A stretch of DNA of 64,000 nt from Elizabethkingia miricola (GTDB lineage Bacteria; Bacteroidota; Bacteroidia; Flavobacteriales; Weeksellaceae). A program made the position numbers and the translations under genes. Below, in pieces: positions 1 through 9,055 of this stretch. Position 1 is the stretch's first letter, and each line of letters begins with the position of its first letter. The notes under the pieces were generated by a model. That model was not told the origin of the DNA. It saw only the letters and a program-made list of their open reading frames with translations, and did no database searches. The DNA is taken from contig NZ_LSGQ01000005.1 of the NCBI RefSeq assembly GCF_001675285.1, forward strand, positions 62,001-126,000, given 5' to 3'.

Positions 1-535
1 CAGCTCTGAACATTTTTTTGTAATTAGAATCCGCACTTAGTTTTCCTGTTACTTCAGGCATAGAACTGTCCATCTCGAAATCTGTTGTTATAGGGACTAA
101 TGATCTTTCGTCCAGATTATGGCTTACACCATCCCAGGTATAATTCCTGAGAAAAGCCATATTCTGAATAGGTGGTGCATTTCTTATTCCCAATCTGTCG
201 TCGATACCGTGACTAACGGTATGCCCGTGATGGGTAAAGGCATATTCCTGTATATGACAGAATCCGCAGGAGATTGTATTATTCCGGGAGAGTTTTCCTT
301 CGTAGAAAAGCTTTTTGCCCAGTGCGACTCCGTTTACTGTAATAGGGTTTCCAAGAACATCAAAGGTCATTTTGGGAAATCCTTCCGGAACATTCAGTTG
401 ATATGCTTCGTCCTTATTGACAGAGAAGCCTTCATACTCATTTTTACAGGACATAAATGTCCATAAAACAAGAAACAAAAGAATCCGGAGAGGGGGAAAT
501 GACCCTCTTCCGAATTGTTGTAAAAGATTAATCAT
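1..535 (-). CDS. Di-heme cytochrome c peroxidase, MbnH/MauG-like (3' part outside window)
   Basis: Only the N-terminal ~178 residues are in the window; the gene runs off the left edge. After the ATG at 535 there is a lipoprotein signal ending in TFMSC (Cys30), then a di-heme peroxidase N-domain with the first haem-binding motif CGFCH (residues 90-94, bases 254-268) and a conserved RNYTWDG stretch. The start codon overlaps the stop of the MbnP-like gene upstream (ATGATTAA), so the two are translationally coupled. The family (CcpA/MauG/MbnH) oxidises a partner protein or reduces peroxide in the periplasm. Pairing with MbnP suggests the MbnH type, which is known to oxidise a tryptophan of MbnP to make a copper site. 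The second haem motif cannot be checked here. Confidence 0.87.
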   Translation of the reverse strand, partial: MINLLQQFGRGSFPPLRILLFLVLWTFMSCKNEYEGFSVNKDEAYQLNVPEGFPKMTFDVLGNPITVNGVALGKKLFYEGKLSRNNTISCGFCHIQEYAFTHHGHTVSHGIDDRLGIRNAPPIQNMAFLRNYTWDGVSHNLDERSLVPITTDFEMDSSMPEVTGKLSADSNYKKMFRA

Positions 536-1355
536 TATGAACATGGTCTACCCTGAACATTTTGGTTAGATTATTGGTAACGTTTACCAGATGCTGGTTA
601 GATCCCATAGCCATCTCATTATCTTTATTCAGGTTTAAGCTGGCTTGTCCGCTCAGATACTGATTAAGATCTGCCAGAATATGTATGGAAGGTTTGATGT
701 TTTTGGTAACCCTTGCTGTCATAGGCAGGTCCAAAGTAATTTCTCGATATAAATCAGCAGTGTTATTGGCAGAAGTATTTCCCATATTTCCGCAATGGTT
801 CATAAACTTGGTATCCGGAGTTGCTGATCCGTAATTGCCTTCAAGTTTCGTGAAAATATATCCGGCAGCCCATGACCATGCCATTCCTGCGGTTTTTGCT
901 TTTTGCCAGAAAATACCTTGCCCGTCCTGTCCCAGAAGGTAAGCCGACTGACTGATACCAAGTCCGAATCTGATTTTTTTATAGTTATTCCGTGGAATAT
1001 CTGCCAGATCAATATAGACAATTCCTGCCTTGGCTTCAGCCTGATCTACGATAAAAGCGCCTTTATCGGGATTATTGTAATTGTATTTAAATTCTTTTCC
1101 ACTTTCATCTATCAGCACAATATTGCTCACAATGTATTTCAGGGTAGTGAAATTATGCTTCTGTCCGCCAGATGAAGTCTGGGCTGTTTGGCCCAATACA
1201 ATGTCTCCCAGATTATTAAAGCCGTTTTCAAATTTTATCTGCAGATTTCCGGGAGCGGTATCTTCCGTTTCTGTGCTGTCACTGTTTCTGCAGGAGGAGA
1301 GGATGAATAAGGTGATACCAATAAATAATAGTGATAAAAGTTTATAAATTTTCAT
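528..1355 (-). CDS. MbnP-like copper-binding lipoprotein
   Basis: This 275-aa protein has a lipoprotein signal with the lipid-attachment Cys at residue 22 (ILSSC). The mature part has the MbnP layout: an N-terminal beta strand with LQIKFENGF, a section starting LKYIVSNIVL, a Trp-rich centre (GMAWSW, residues ~160) and a C-terminal DHVHND tail. MbnP proteins bind copper in the periplasm, and a tryptophan-derived kynurenine made by the partner peroxidase forms part of the site. The overlapping downstream di-heme peroxidase gene supports this. Whether the Trp and His ligands are the functional ones is inferred. There is no nearby methanobactin gene. Confidence 0.82.
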   Translation of the reverse strand: MKIYKLLSLLFIGITLFILSSCRNSDSTETEDTAPGNLQIKFENGFNNLGDIVLGQTAQTSSGGQKHNFTTLKYIVSNIVLIDESGKEFKYNYNNPDKGAFIVDQAEAKAGIVYIDLADIPRNNYKKIRFGLGISQSAYLLGQDGQGIFWQKAKTAGMAWSWAAGYIFTKLEGNYGSATPDTKFMNHCGNMGNTSANNTADLYREITLDLPMTARVTKNIKPSIHILADLNQYLSGQASLNLNKDNEMAMGSNQHLVNVTNNLTKMFRVDHVHND

Positions 1356-1483
1356 TTGTTTTCGATTTTTAAAGTTTTCAGTTAATGCTATATAAAGCCA
1401 TATGAGATGTATTCCGGCCTTTTATCCGGAATATATTGGAGAACCTTCGGGTGAAATTTCTCTTTAATATTTAAAAGCAAACA

Positions 1484-1849
1484 TTAAAAAACGGGAGGTC
1501 TGAAAATGTGTTTCAGGAAGAGATAATGGTAATTCTCTTTGTAAATGTTTTTATCTCTAATCGTAAGTATATAATATCCTGTCTGAATTTCTGAGATTTC
1601 AACAGGAAGGCAGAGATCGGTTATTTTCTGACCCTGACTTTTTGTTTTTGAAGACTGAGCGTCATCCTGTGCATTTTTTGCCAGTTCTTTTTCCAAGTAA
1701 CATTTACCATTGCAATGCAATTTTGGATTGTCTTTGTTTATACAAAGCTCTTCCGAAATATAATTATAGTTCACAGCATAGTCCAGTACCGGCATTAAGG
1801 GCTTAAAGACGAGATAAAAAATGAAAAATATGTTGAGAATAAGCTTCAT
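1484..1849 (-). CDS. Small exported protein of the CNGKCYL family, copy 1
   Basis: A 121-aa protein with one N-terminal hydrophobic segment (residues 1-20), then LDYAVNYNYI, a C-x(10)-C-x3-C cluster ending in CNGKCYL (residues ~37-52), a Lys/Gln-rich spacer and a C-terminal FRPPVF tail. It is a paralogue of the protein at 2042-2446. The family recurs in Flavobacteriia as uncharacterised proteins, in my recollection often near metal-uptake or TonB genes. The three conserved cysteines would suit metal binding or a disulfide. It lies upstream of, and in the same direction as, the MbnP/MbnH-like pair, so a copper-related role is a reasonable guess but not shown. Confidence 0.7.
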   Translation of the reverse strand: MKLILNIFFIFYLVFKPLMPVLDYAVNYNYISEELCINKDNPKLHCNGKCYLEKELAKNAQDDAQSSKTKSQGQKITDLCLPVEISEIQTGYYILTIRDKNIYKENYHYLFLKHIFRPPVF

Positions 1850-2041
1850 CTATTCTATAATACGATTTTCTGTTCCGTTCAGGCAGAACAGTTTTTTTAG
1901 AAGATTTGAATAATAGATTCTAAGATTGTATATAACTATCCAGCAGAGAACGGTGTCCCTGAGGTTTCCATATCTGTTGTGTTATAAATACAAAGTGAGA
2001 TACACTCTCTTCTTAAGAGAAAGAATAAAAATATGGGTGAA

Positions 2042-2446
2042 TCAGATTAAAGGAGGATGAAAGACATCCGAGCAGGCTAAAAAATGATAAAATGAGCTAT
2101 AGAATGAGCTAGGCTCAACTTGTTCTGTGAAGTATTTTGTGGGAAAGTTAAATGTAAAGATCTGATCTGTTAGAAAAACATCTGTAAAGCCAGAACTAAT
2201 CTTTAGATTATTTTGTTTAGGTGCACTTTCAGAAGTCTTAGCCAATTCTTTTACCAGATAACATTTCCCGTTACAAAGCAGTTGAGGTTTGTTCTTGTTT
2301 TCACAAAGCTTTTCCGAAATATAGTCATAGTTTACTGCATAGTCTATCAATGGCAATACCGGACGTATTGTAAGCATCAATATTATAAATGTAGGCAGTA
2401 TAAACTTCAATGAAACTATTTTGCTGCAAAAATAGGCAAATAACAT
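2042..2446 (-). CDS. Small exported protein of the CNGKCYL family, copy 2
   Basis: A 134-aa paralogue of the gene at 1484-1849. It shares LIDYAVNYDYISE, the cysteine cluster ending in CNGKCYL, the following KELAK helix and a C-terminal PP tail (FHPPLI). The hydrophobic segment lies further in (residues ~12-32). An internal Met within it (MLTIRP) is an alternative start giving a protein closer in length to copy 1, so the 2446 start is uncertain. Two copies separated by ~190 bp suggest tandem duplication. Function is unknown; metal handling is inferred from the cysteines and the MbnP/MbnH neighbours. Confidence 0.68.
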   Translation of the reverse strand: MLFAYFCSKIVSLKFILPTFIILMLTIRPVLPLIDYAVNYDYISEKLCENKNKPQLLCNGKCYLVKELAKTSESAPKQNNLKISSGFTDVFLTDQIFTFNFPTKYFTEQVEPSSFYSSFYHFLACSDVFHPPLI

Positions 2447-2552
2447 TTATCAATACACAAACTGTGAAATGTCATATTTTTTAGGAAAGCTGAAGTTTAC
2501 CCCTGTAGGAGGTGTTTGTATAAAAAATCAAAAATTATTTTCAGATAAATTT

Positions 2553-2591
2553 TAATGCGTCAAGTTTTGACGCCACGCCCATTTACATTTG
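2553..2591 (+). promoter_or_regulatory. Palindromic repeat copy A plus -7-like box upstream of the toxin island
   Basis: A 25-bp unit (2553-2577) contains a perfect palindrome with 7-bp arms GCGTCAA / TTGACGC around GTT. It is followed at 2584-2591 by TACATTTG, which fits the Bacteroidota -7 consensus TAnnTTTG. The same unit recurs exactly 100 bp downstream with three changes. A regulatory role (operator or tandem promoter) is inferred from the position; the TTTG-to-box spacing is shorter than the usual -33/-7 spacing. Confidence 0.4.
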
Positions 2592-2652
2592 CCTCATCAA
2601 CATAACACAAGGGTTGATAAAATAAAAACACAAAAAAAATTAAATGAAAATA

Positions 2653-2690
2653 TAATGCGACGAGTTTTGGCGCCACGGGCGCTGATCTTT
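2653..2690 (+). promoter_or_regulatory. Palindromic repeat copy B upstream of the toxin island
   Basis: The unit at 2653-2677 matches copy A (2553-2577) at 22 of 25 positions; the core reads GCGACGAGTTTTGGCGCC. A weaker box ending in CTTTG follows at about the same distance as the TACATTTG of copy A. It ends ~45 bp before the first small ORF of the island, so it is placed like an operator or second promoter. Confidence 0.35.
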
Positions 2691-2722
2691 GTCGGAGAAT
2701 AGAAAACCACCAATTACAAATT

Positions 2723-2899
2723 ATGAAACCAGAACCATTAACTACAAAAGAAGAGTTATCTCAGAATATTTCTCAGATACTCAATGAGCAGGAAAAAGCC
2801 GAACTGGATTTCGAATTTTACCTGAACGAATTGGAAGAATTCTTTATGAATGATTTCAAAGAAACAGAGATTCCCGAAGATGATCATCCAATATATTAA
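2723..2899 (+). CDS. Small acidic protein, 58 aa, first gene of the toxin island
   Basis: The ATG at 2723 opens a 58-codon frame rich in Glu, Asp, Asn and Gln. It is probably helical (LNEQEKAELDF followed by LNELEEFFMNDF) with a DDHPIY end. There is no signal peptide or cysteine. The gene sits directly after the two palindromic repeats and before the 29-aa frame and the 582-aa gene, with AT-rich spacers typical of starts in this region. I do not recognise the family. It could be a chaperone, an adaptor or a small structural part of the delivery proteins downstream; that is inference only. Confidence 0.5.
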   Translation: MKPEPLTTKEELSQNISQILNEQEKAELDFEFYLNELEEFFMNDFKETEIPEDDHPIY

Positions 2900-2928
2900 A
2901 ACATGTATAACCCCTAAAAACACAAATT

Positions 2929-3018
2929 ATGAAAGACCCGCCAATGATGATGTACTACCAAAAAAAATACAGTACAGAAATACAAAAAAAACAAAAGAAC
3001 ATTAACAATCCAATTTAA
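2929..3018 (+). CDS. Possible 29-aa peptide
   Basis: A short frame with ATG at 2929 encodes a Met/Tyr-rich start (PPMMMYYQKK) and a basic, Gln/Asn-rich end. It stops 12 bp before the 582-aa gene, and the ATG is preceded by the same CACAAATT-type spacer seen before its neighbours, which argues mildly for translation. It may instead be chance coding in a leader region. Confidence 0.28.
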   Translation: MKDPPMMMYYQKKYSTEIQKKQKNINNPI

Positions 3019-3030
3019 AAATTCACAATT

Positions 3031-4779
3031 ATGACATCAAAAACAGAATTAAAAAGTTATTTCGAAAACGGGGATATCCCTAATCAGGAACAGTTTTGGG
3101 CATGGATGGACAGTTACTGGCATAAAGACGAAGCCATAGATCCAAATGCTGTGCAGTATACCAATTCACAACCCACAGTATATAAAGTAGGCGGAGTTCC
3201 AACAGGTACAACCTTTGAGAACATGCCAATTAAGCAAGTCTTAGACTATATTTTCTATGGTAAAGTAGATTTAACAAGTACCGAGATTAAATTTAAAATC
3301 AGAACAACTCAGGCTAATGAGAGAGTACCGGTTGCTATGCTAAGAACTGCTGCAGAGGTTGCACAGGCAAAAGTGAACTATGGCGACGGAAAAGAAGAAA
3401 TGGTAGTAGTTCCAACTTATAATGGCTCAGAATCCTGGACAGATGGAGACGGAAATACCCATTATGTTGACACCGGAAATACATTCTATCATGTATATGA
3501 AACCGCGGGTGATTATGAAATTACGATCAACGCAGAGGCCAATGTAAGTTATGCAAGATTCTGTGAAGGACTTACCAGAAATTCTCAGGGTTATTTTGAA
3601 CCCACAACCAATAATTATATTGTTGAACTATCCAAGTTCAAATCGAACTCTTTAACCAATCTGGATTATACCTTTGCAGGTCTATCGCAAGCTAATGTAA
3701 CGGCAGACTTTAAGGTGGAAACCCCGGAAGTAACTACTATGTATTCTTCGTTCTATGGCTTTGGAGAAGGCCGAGAGTTTGAATCTTTCCCAGCGGATAT
3801 GCTATCACAGATTACCAAACCAACAGGATTAGTAGGAACATTCTTTAGAGCAGGTCTTAAAAAGCTATTACCGGGATTCTTAGACAGTTTCTTCAATCTG
3901 GAAACAGTATTCGAATGTTTTAAAAATTCTAAACTGGGGAAAGGATATTATCAGGATGTTTATCCTTGGGATTACAGAGACAAGCATTCCATAGATCCTG
4001 CATATGACTTTATTCCGGTATCATTATTCTGGAAAAATCCTAAGCTGAAAGATGTATCTCACTGCTTCAACTATATTGGTGAAGGCTGGTTTGGAAACCT
4101 TACTTCAGGATACTTAGCTTATAATGTGGTAAGAAGAGAATTATTCTGGAATGGAAAATCCTTAGGCAATACCAAAGGAACTATTGAGAATGCATTCTAT
4201 ATGTTTGCGAAAAATAACAGAATCCTTTGTGAAGCCAATATCCTGAAATATGCTCCTGAGATGAAACATATCGGTGGTATGCTTACGCAGACCAACCAGG
4301 TTTCTCATGCAATCAGCTGGGGCGGAATGATCCCTATTGCGAAGAATGAAACGATTTCTATTCGCTCTTATGATGGTGGACAGCCTGTTGAAGTAGAAGG
4401 AAATGGCTTAACATACGATCTGAATGTGATGTTCCCGGAAGCAAGTTATCCGAAGATTCTTACGCTGAATGGTGCATTTACAGTAGCAGCAACTGCTGAC
4501 ACTTACGGCTTTAACCATCAGATAGATTATAATGGAAGTGCCAATCCCGTAGTCATAGATCAGAGTTTCAACGCAGCTGCATTCTTAGCCAAATTCCCAA
4601 ATGCTACAGCCGGAAGTGTGGATAATTATGCTAAAACAATGCTTGGGCAGTCTGGTGGTTCGGAAGCTGATAAGTCCGATGGTCGAAATGGTGTATTCTT
4701 TATGCTGGATCAGGATACCAGAATCACAGATAAAGCTACGGTTCCTGCATTAGTCTTCAATAATGCGATTCCATACTAG
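3031..4779 (+). CDS. 582-aa protein with tail-protein-like N-terminus and PKD-like/BspA-like body
   Basis: The first ~35 residues (TELKSYFENGDIPNQEQF, then WMDSYWHKDE) resemble the start of many Bacteroidota phage-tail or tail-like proteins, as I recall them. Residues ~85-175 look like a PKD-type beta domain (VNYGDGKEE, then HVYETAGDYEITI). Residues ~200-440 carry irregular Leu/Phe repeats (LDYTFAGL, LETVFECF, LKDVSHCF) resembling BspA/DUF285 surface repeats. There is no signal peptide or membrane segment. The gene precedes the 1345-aa and 742-aa proteins on the same strand. A surface-binding or target-recognition part of a toxin-delivery assembly is inferred. A neat match to a named family is lacking. 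Confidence 0.6.
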   Translation: MTSKTELKSYFENGDIPNQEQFWAWMDSYWHKDEAIDPNAVQYTNSQPTVYKVGGVPTGTTFENMPIKQVLDYIFYGKVDLTSTEIKFKIRTTQANERVPVAMLRTAAEVAQAKVNYGDGKEEMVVVPTYNGSESWTDGDGNTHYVDTGNTFYHVYETAGDYEITINAEANVSYARFCEGLTRNSQGYFEPTTNNYIVELSKFKSNSLTNLDYTFAGLSQANVTADFKVETPEVTTMYSSFYGFGEGREFESFPADMLSQITKPTGLVGTFFRAGLKKLLPGFLDSFFNLETVFECFKNSKLGKGYYQDVYPWDYRDKHSIDPAYDFIPVSLFWKNPKLKDVSHCFNYIGEGWFGNLTSGYLAYNVVRRELFWNGKSLGNTKGTIENAFYMFAKNNRILCEANILKYAPEMKHIGGMLTQTNQVSHAISWGGMIPIAKNETISIRSYDGGQPVEVEGNGLTYDLNVMFPEASYPKILTLNGAFTVAATADTYGFNHQIDYNGSANPVVIDQSFNAAAFLAKFPNATAGSVDNYAKTMLGQSGGSEADKSDGRNGVFFMLDQDTRITDKATVPALVFNNAIPY

Positions 4780-4948
4780 TGAATCAATAAGTCAATGAGT
4801 CAATAGGTGAATTATCTATTACTTATTCCACATTGCTCATTGCTTATCGAATAGCATTAATTAATAAAAATTTAAAGATCCCTTAAAAATTGATCTGAAA
4901 AAGGTCAACAGGGAGAACTATGTCTAAAAATCAATAAATATTAATATT

Positions 4949-7900
4949 ATGAACAACAATCAATCATCACAAACATTATTCAGATTTGTGAGCCAGAGAA
5001 ATGCACAACTTATAGAATCAGAAGAGAAGATTACGTTTATTAATCGTTCAAAAGCTATAAAGAGTGTTTTCGATCAGGCAATTATCCAGTGGGCCAATCA
5101 GAAATCCCCGGGTGTTACAAAGCTCGATGCATTAACAGCTAAGGCAAAAGAACTAAAACAAACACAGCAAATTCAATTATTTACAAAAGCCGATGAGGTT
5201 GCAGTTGCAGCAGGTAGCTTTTATAAAGCAGGAAAGCAACTGGCTGTTGAAAGTAAAATCTCACCAGAATTAGAAGCTGAGCTGAAAGCCTACTTTAGTA
5301 TAAACACTAATGGAGAAACAGAATTGATATCAACGGCTCCTCTTAACTTAGTCAATATCTGGGACAATTTTATTTATCAGGTTGTAACTCAGGAAAGTTT
5401 CTATGTTAAAGAAGCATTGTCACAGGTACTTAAAGCCTATAATTATATTAAAAATATTGTTCCAGAGGGAGTCAATAAAGAAGAGGTATTAAAGCAGGCT
5501 CTAGATGCAAAAGTAGTACTGTCGCCAGTACTTTTCCTGGATGAATATCCTGTGGAGCAGGATCATGCATTTCAGGTTAATGTAAGTAATATAGGGACAA
5601 GCTATATCTCTGCAAAAAATACGGTTAAAGCTGTTCCCGTTTCTTCAGAGAATATAGATCTTGTTAATGCCGATACAGCTCGAAAAGCAAATGCTTTAGC
5701 AGCTAATTACTACAAAGAGAATCTAAGAAGCCTTAAAAAAGATCTGGAGAAAGCGAAAAAAAGTTATGATGCGGGTTATCATAAAGCATATAAAGCTGCT
5801 TTAAAAGAACATCAGGCGACTTTGCAGAACTCTGACCGTTCATTACAGGCTTCGGTGCCTGAAAATTTCAGCTTTGAGTATGAGGCATCATCAACGGATG
5901 CATCTTTCCTTTCTACTAAGCTATCCGAGAGTTCCCTACAGGCATTGGCAATGCTTATAGATAATGGCGACTCTGTGGAAATATCTGCGATGGGTTTAAG
6001 GGAGTCTGATACTATCAATTCAGACTTAGGACTGGTATCAGAAGAGTATGAGAATTTGGACGGAATTATAGCTGTTGTAGATGAACAAATCCACAGTTAT
6101 AATAAGCAAATTAATGATAATACAGTAGTTATACGAGAAGAATACACCAGCATTGGAGGGGTATTGGTTCCGGTTGCTGGTAATTTAGTTGCTAGTACTG
6201 GAGATACAAAAAGCTTTACGGCGACAACCGTAGCCAAAAGTAATACAGAGTGGTCCGTTTTATTAGAGCTTAGCGATAAAACATTATCTGTTATAAGTGC
6301 TAATTATCAGGCTTCTGTGGGAACTGTTCCTGTGTCAGATTCTTCGGCTGTGTTTGTACAGGATGGAATTTATAAACTATTTAGTAATAATTCTATTCCT
6401 GTCAATAATTCAGGAAGTAATGGATTTACTATTCAAGGTGAAGTAGTATTGTCAGATAATAAGGTGTATCAGCTGAATTTTACGATGATCATTAGTTCAT
6501 ATGGAGATAGAGATTATATAACAAATGCTTTCCCTTACACTGGTAGTGGAGGTCTGTACATTGTTGAAGAAACTCCGGAACAAAAAGTATATGAAGGAGA
6601 GGTTTGCGCATCTAATCATCCATCGGGACAAAATATCGTAGCAGTAAGTGCTTATTTAAAAATACCATCTACGACACTTGTTAACCTTGGTGAATATAGA
6701 TTGATGAATGGAGGTAAGGTTGTGAAGTCAGGTCATGTTCAGGATTGGTATGTAACAGTCAATAATGTAATACAGCTGCATGATTTATTTGACAATACAC
6801 TTACTCTAAATGAATTGCAACAATCAACCAAATTTGTTTTTGATACCTCTATTAGCGGAAAATTTCAGCAATTGGTTTTAGAAAATTTTAATACCCTGAA
6901 ATGTGCTACAGGTATATTTAAAGATGCTCAGAAATCAAATGAAGATTCTGATGGACAAGTCTTTATTCCAAAAGGATTTGGAATCAGAAGACTGGGAATT
7001 GCAGATTACCTGAAAGTAGAACAGTCTACTCATGCCTATATTGAGGGAGAAGTAGCCAATATCGAAAATATTATGGCTCGGGAATATCGCGATAAATCTA
7101 CCAGAAGGTTACGCAGAAGTGAAAATACAACAACGACTTCTAAAGAAACCGAACAGGAAAAGCTAACGGATACAACTACAGCGACCCGTTTTGAAATGCA
7201 AACGGAAATTGCCAGAATGTTACAGGAGTCCAATGATTCTTCAGTAAGTACATCTTCCGGATTTTCAAAATGGGGGGCGAATTTTAATATCGCATCGGCC
7301 TATGCCAATCACCGTTCCAAAGAAGAGAGTACCCGACAGGCAACTACCCAGGCACAGGATATTACACAACGAGCAATGGACAGGGTCGTGAGCAAGGTAC
7401 GTGAAGAGCGTATTGAAAAAATTGTTGAAGAGTTTGAAGAAAACAATTCCCATGGTTTTGATAACCGTAAAGGCGATAAACATGTGGTAGGGGTTTACAG
7501 ATGGGTAGATAAACTGATGAAAAATCAGATTTTTAACTACGGGAAACGGATGATGTTTGAATTTATGGTGCCACAACCATCCAATATTCATAATCTTGCC
7601 TCATCCTCTATCAAAACAGCCAGAGTGATCTCAAAACCTATAGATCCGAGAACCTATGAAGCCGATTTGGGTAAAAAGTTGGACAGCTACGAGAAAATCA
7701 ATGCGACAACTATAAGTTTCTGGGGCTCTATGTATAGCGTAGATCTGATGAATTTATCGGAAGAAATCAGTATAGGTAAAGCCTTCTCTTTTGAAGTCAT
7801 TGGAGACTCCAATGAAGATGCTGAATGGGATGAAATAAAATCTGAGAATGTCATGTTGCCAATTCCGGAAGGCTTTGAAGCCTATATGGCAAAAGTATAT

Positions 7901-8986
7901 GCCTTCGGTCCAACGTATAAAGGAGAACAGGTAGTGGGTATCCACACTATTGTAGGGAATTATAAATTTGATACCTCTTCTAACTCTCAATATCAGAATA
8001 TTGGAAGCTTTGTAGATGCCGTTCCTGTTTCTTATTCACAAATGGGCTATCATACGGGGAGTATTAATATCGATGTGAAATGTCGAATCACCAATTTAGG
8101 GAAAATAAAAGCTTACAATGCAATTATCGGAGCCTATGAAGAAGCTATGGTTATCTATAATCAGGCAATTGCTGAAGAAGAAGCCAGAGCTATAAATATT
8201 AAAGAAACGAATGCCAATTTCTACCGTCAGATTGAACAGGATGTATTGAAGCATAACTGCATAGCTTATATGGTAGATCCAAACTTACTGGGAACCAAAC
8301 TTTTTGATGTGAACGAAAAAAGTTTAGAGACGTATGAAGTGATCAAGAAGAAGATATTGGACGATTATGCTGCTTTGGTTAAGTTTATGGAACAAGCTTT
8401 TGAGTGGGATATTATGTCATATAATTTCTACCCATACTTCTGGGGAAATAAGGCCGATTGGAAAACCCTTTATCAGTCCGAAAGTATAGATCCGTTATTC
8501 CGTTCTTTTTTACAAAGTGGTATGGCAAGAGTAGTTGCAACAGTACGTCCTGGCTTTGAAGATGCTGTACAGTTCTATATGTCTACAGGTAAGATATGGA
8601 GTGGCGGCGAAGTTCCAGTAATTGGAGACCCTTTATATCTGTCTATTGTAGATGAGATGCGTGAGCCAATGGGTGAGAAATATGGAAAAGCGTGGATTAC
8701 CCGTATACCTACACCACTTACCATTCTTCAGGCGGAAAGCATAGGACTGAAAGTAGAACACGCTCTTCCGTTTACACAGGAAGATCCAAAAGATTTTGAA
8801 GATCCAAAAGCACTGATTACAGAAAGTAATTTCGAAAAGAATGATGCTACAATGCAGGCTCCTGAAAGTAAAATGGTAGGTAGTATGGAAATCAATAATG
8901 ATTATCTCCAGCTGACCACCAAGGACGATCCTAAGCAGGTTGTTGCTCAACTATCACTGGATGATCTGAAAGAAGCTCTTCAATAA
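4949..8986 (+). CDS. 1345-aa giant protein of an uncharacterised toxin-associated family
   Basis: A very large protein without signal peptide or transmembrane helix. Residues 1-390 are mostly helical with a Lys/Glu-rich coiled-coil stretch near 255-300. Residues ~395-690 are beta-rich. Residues ~696-725 carry a segment (GEVANIENIMARE followed by RRLRRSE) that I recall as a conserved core of large hypothetical proteins in several phyla. A Thr/Ser/Gln-rich helical region follows, then GVYRWVDKLMKNQ and NYGKRMMFEFMVP near 847-875. The C-terminus is acidic. It lies between the 582-aa protein and the toxin carrier and ends in a terminator. A structural or carrier role in delivery of the downstream toxin is inferred; no domain with known function is visible. 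Confidence 0.6.
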   Translation: MNNNQSSQTLFRFVSQRNAQLIESEEKITFINRSKAIKSVFDQAIIQWANQKSPGVTKLDALTAKAKELKQTQQIQLFTKADEVAVAAGSFYKAGKQLAVESKISPELEAELKAYFSINTNGETELISTAPLNLVNIWDNFIYQVVTQESFYVKEALSQVLKAYNYIKNIVPEGVNKEEVLKQALDAKVVLSPVLFLDEYPVEQDHAFQVNVSNIGTSYISAKNTVKAVPVSSENIDLVNADTARKANALAANYYKENLRSLKKDLEKAKKSYDAGYHKAYKAALKEHQATLQNSDRSLQASVPENFSFEYEASSTDASFLSTKLSESSLQALAMLIDNGDSVEISAMGLRESDTINSDLGLVSEEYENLDGIIAVVDEQIHSYNKQINDNTVVIREEYTSIGGVLVPVAGNLVASTGDTKSFTATTVAKSNTEWSVLLELSDKTLSVISANYQASVGTVPVSDSSAVFVQDGIYKLFSNNSIPVNNSGSNGFTIQGEVVLSDNKVYQLNFTMIISSYGDRDYITNAFPYTGSGGLYIVEETPEQKVYEGEVCASNHPSGQNIVAVSAYLKIPSTTLVNLGEYRLMNGGKVVKSGHVQDWYVTVNNVIQLHDLFDNTLTLNELQQSTKFVFDTSISGKFQQLVLENFNTLKCATGIFKDAQKSNEDSDGQVFIPKGFGIRRLGIADYLKVEQSTHAYIEGEVANIENIMAREYRDKSTRRLRRSENTTTTSKETEQEKLTDTTTATRFEMQTEIARMLQESNDSSVSTSSGFSKWGANFNIASAYANHRSKEESTRQATTQAQDITQRAMDRVVSKVREERIEKIVEEFEENNSHGFDNRKGDKHVVGVYRWVDKLMKNQIFNYGKRMMFEFMVPQPSNIHNLASSSIKTARVISKPIDPRTYEADLGKKLDSYEKINATTISFWGSMYSVDLMNLSEEISIGKAFSFEVIGDSNEDAEWDEIKSENVMLPIPEGFEAYMAKVYAFGPTYKGEQVVGIHTIVGNYKFDTSSNSQYQNIGSFVDAVPVSYSQMGYHTGSINIDVKCRITNLGKIKAYNAIIGAYEEAMVIYNQAIAEEEARAINIKETNANFYRQIEQDVLKHNCIAYMVDPNLLGTKLFDVNEKSLETYEVIKKKILDDYAALVKFMEQAFEWDIMSYNFYPYFWGNKADWKTLYQSESIDPLFRSFLQSGMARVVATVRPGFEDAVQFYMSTGKIWSGGEVPVIGDPLYLSIVDEMREPMGEKYGKAWITRIPTPLTILQAESIGLKVEHALPFTQEDPKDFEDPKALITESNFEKNDATMQAPESKMVGSMEINNDYLQLTTKDDPKQVVAQLSLDDLKEALQ

Positions 8987-9008
8987 GCTTTATAATAACT
9001 ATCAGAGA

Positions 9009-9035
9009 GGGCGGTGTACTGCCGCCCTTTTTTAT
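9009..9035 (+). terminator. Rho-independent terminator after the 1345-aa gene
   Basis: A GC-rich stem GGGCGG/CCGCCC with a short loop is followed by a run of T. It begins 22 bp after the stop codon and ends ~20 bp before the 742-aa toxin gene, so the toxin gene may be read partly from readthrough or its own promoter. Confidence 0.85.
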
Positions 9036-9055
9036 TAACATCAAAAAACTGAAAA

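Noticed and set aside
119-466. Plus-strand frame of 115 codons at the left edge
   Set aside because: The minus strand of the same region encodes the di-heme peroxidase with a CxxCH motif and a start coupled to MbnP, so the plus frame is a shadow.
3031-8986. Prophage or extracellular contractile injection system
   Set aside because: Only the first 35 residues of the 582-aa protein look tail-like; no sheath, tube, baseplate, portal or lysis genes are present.
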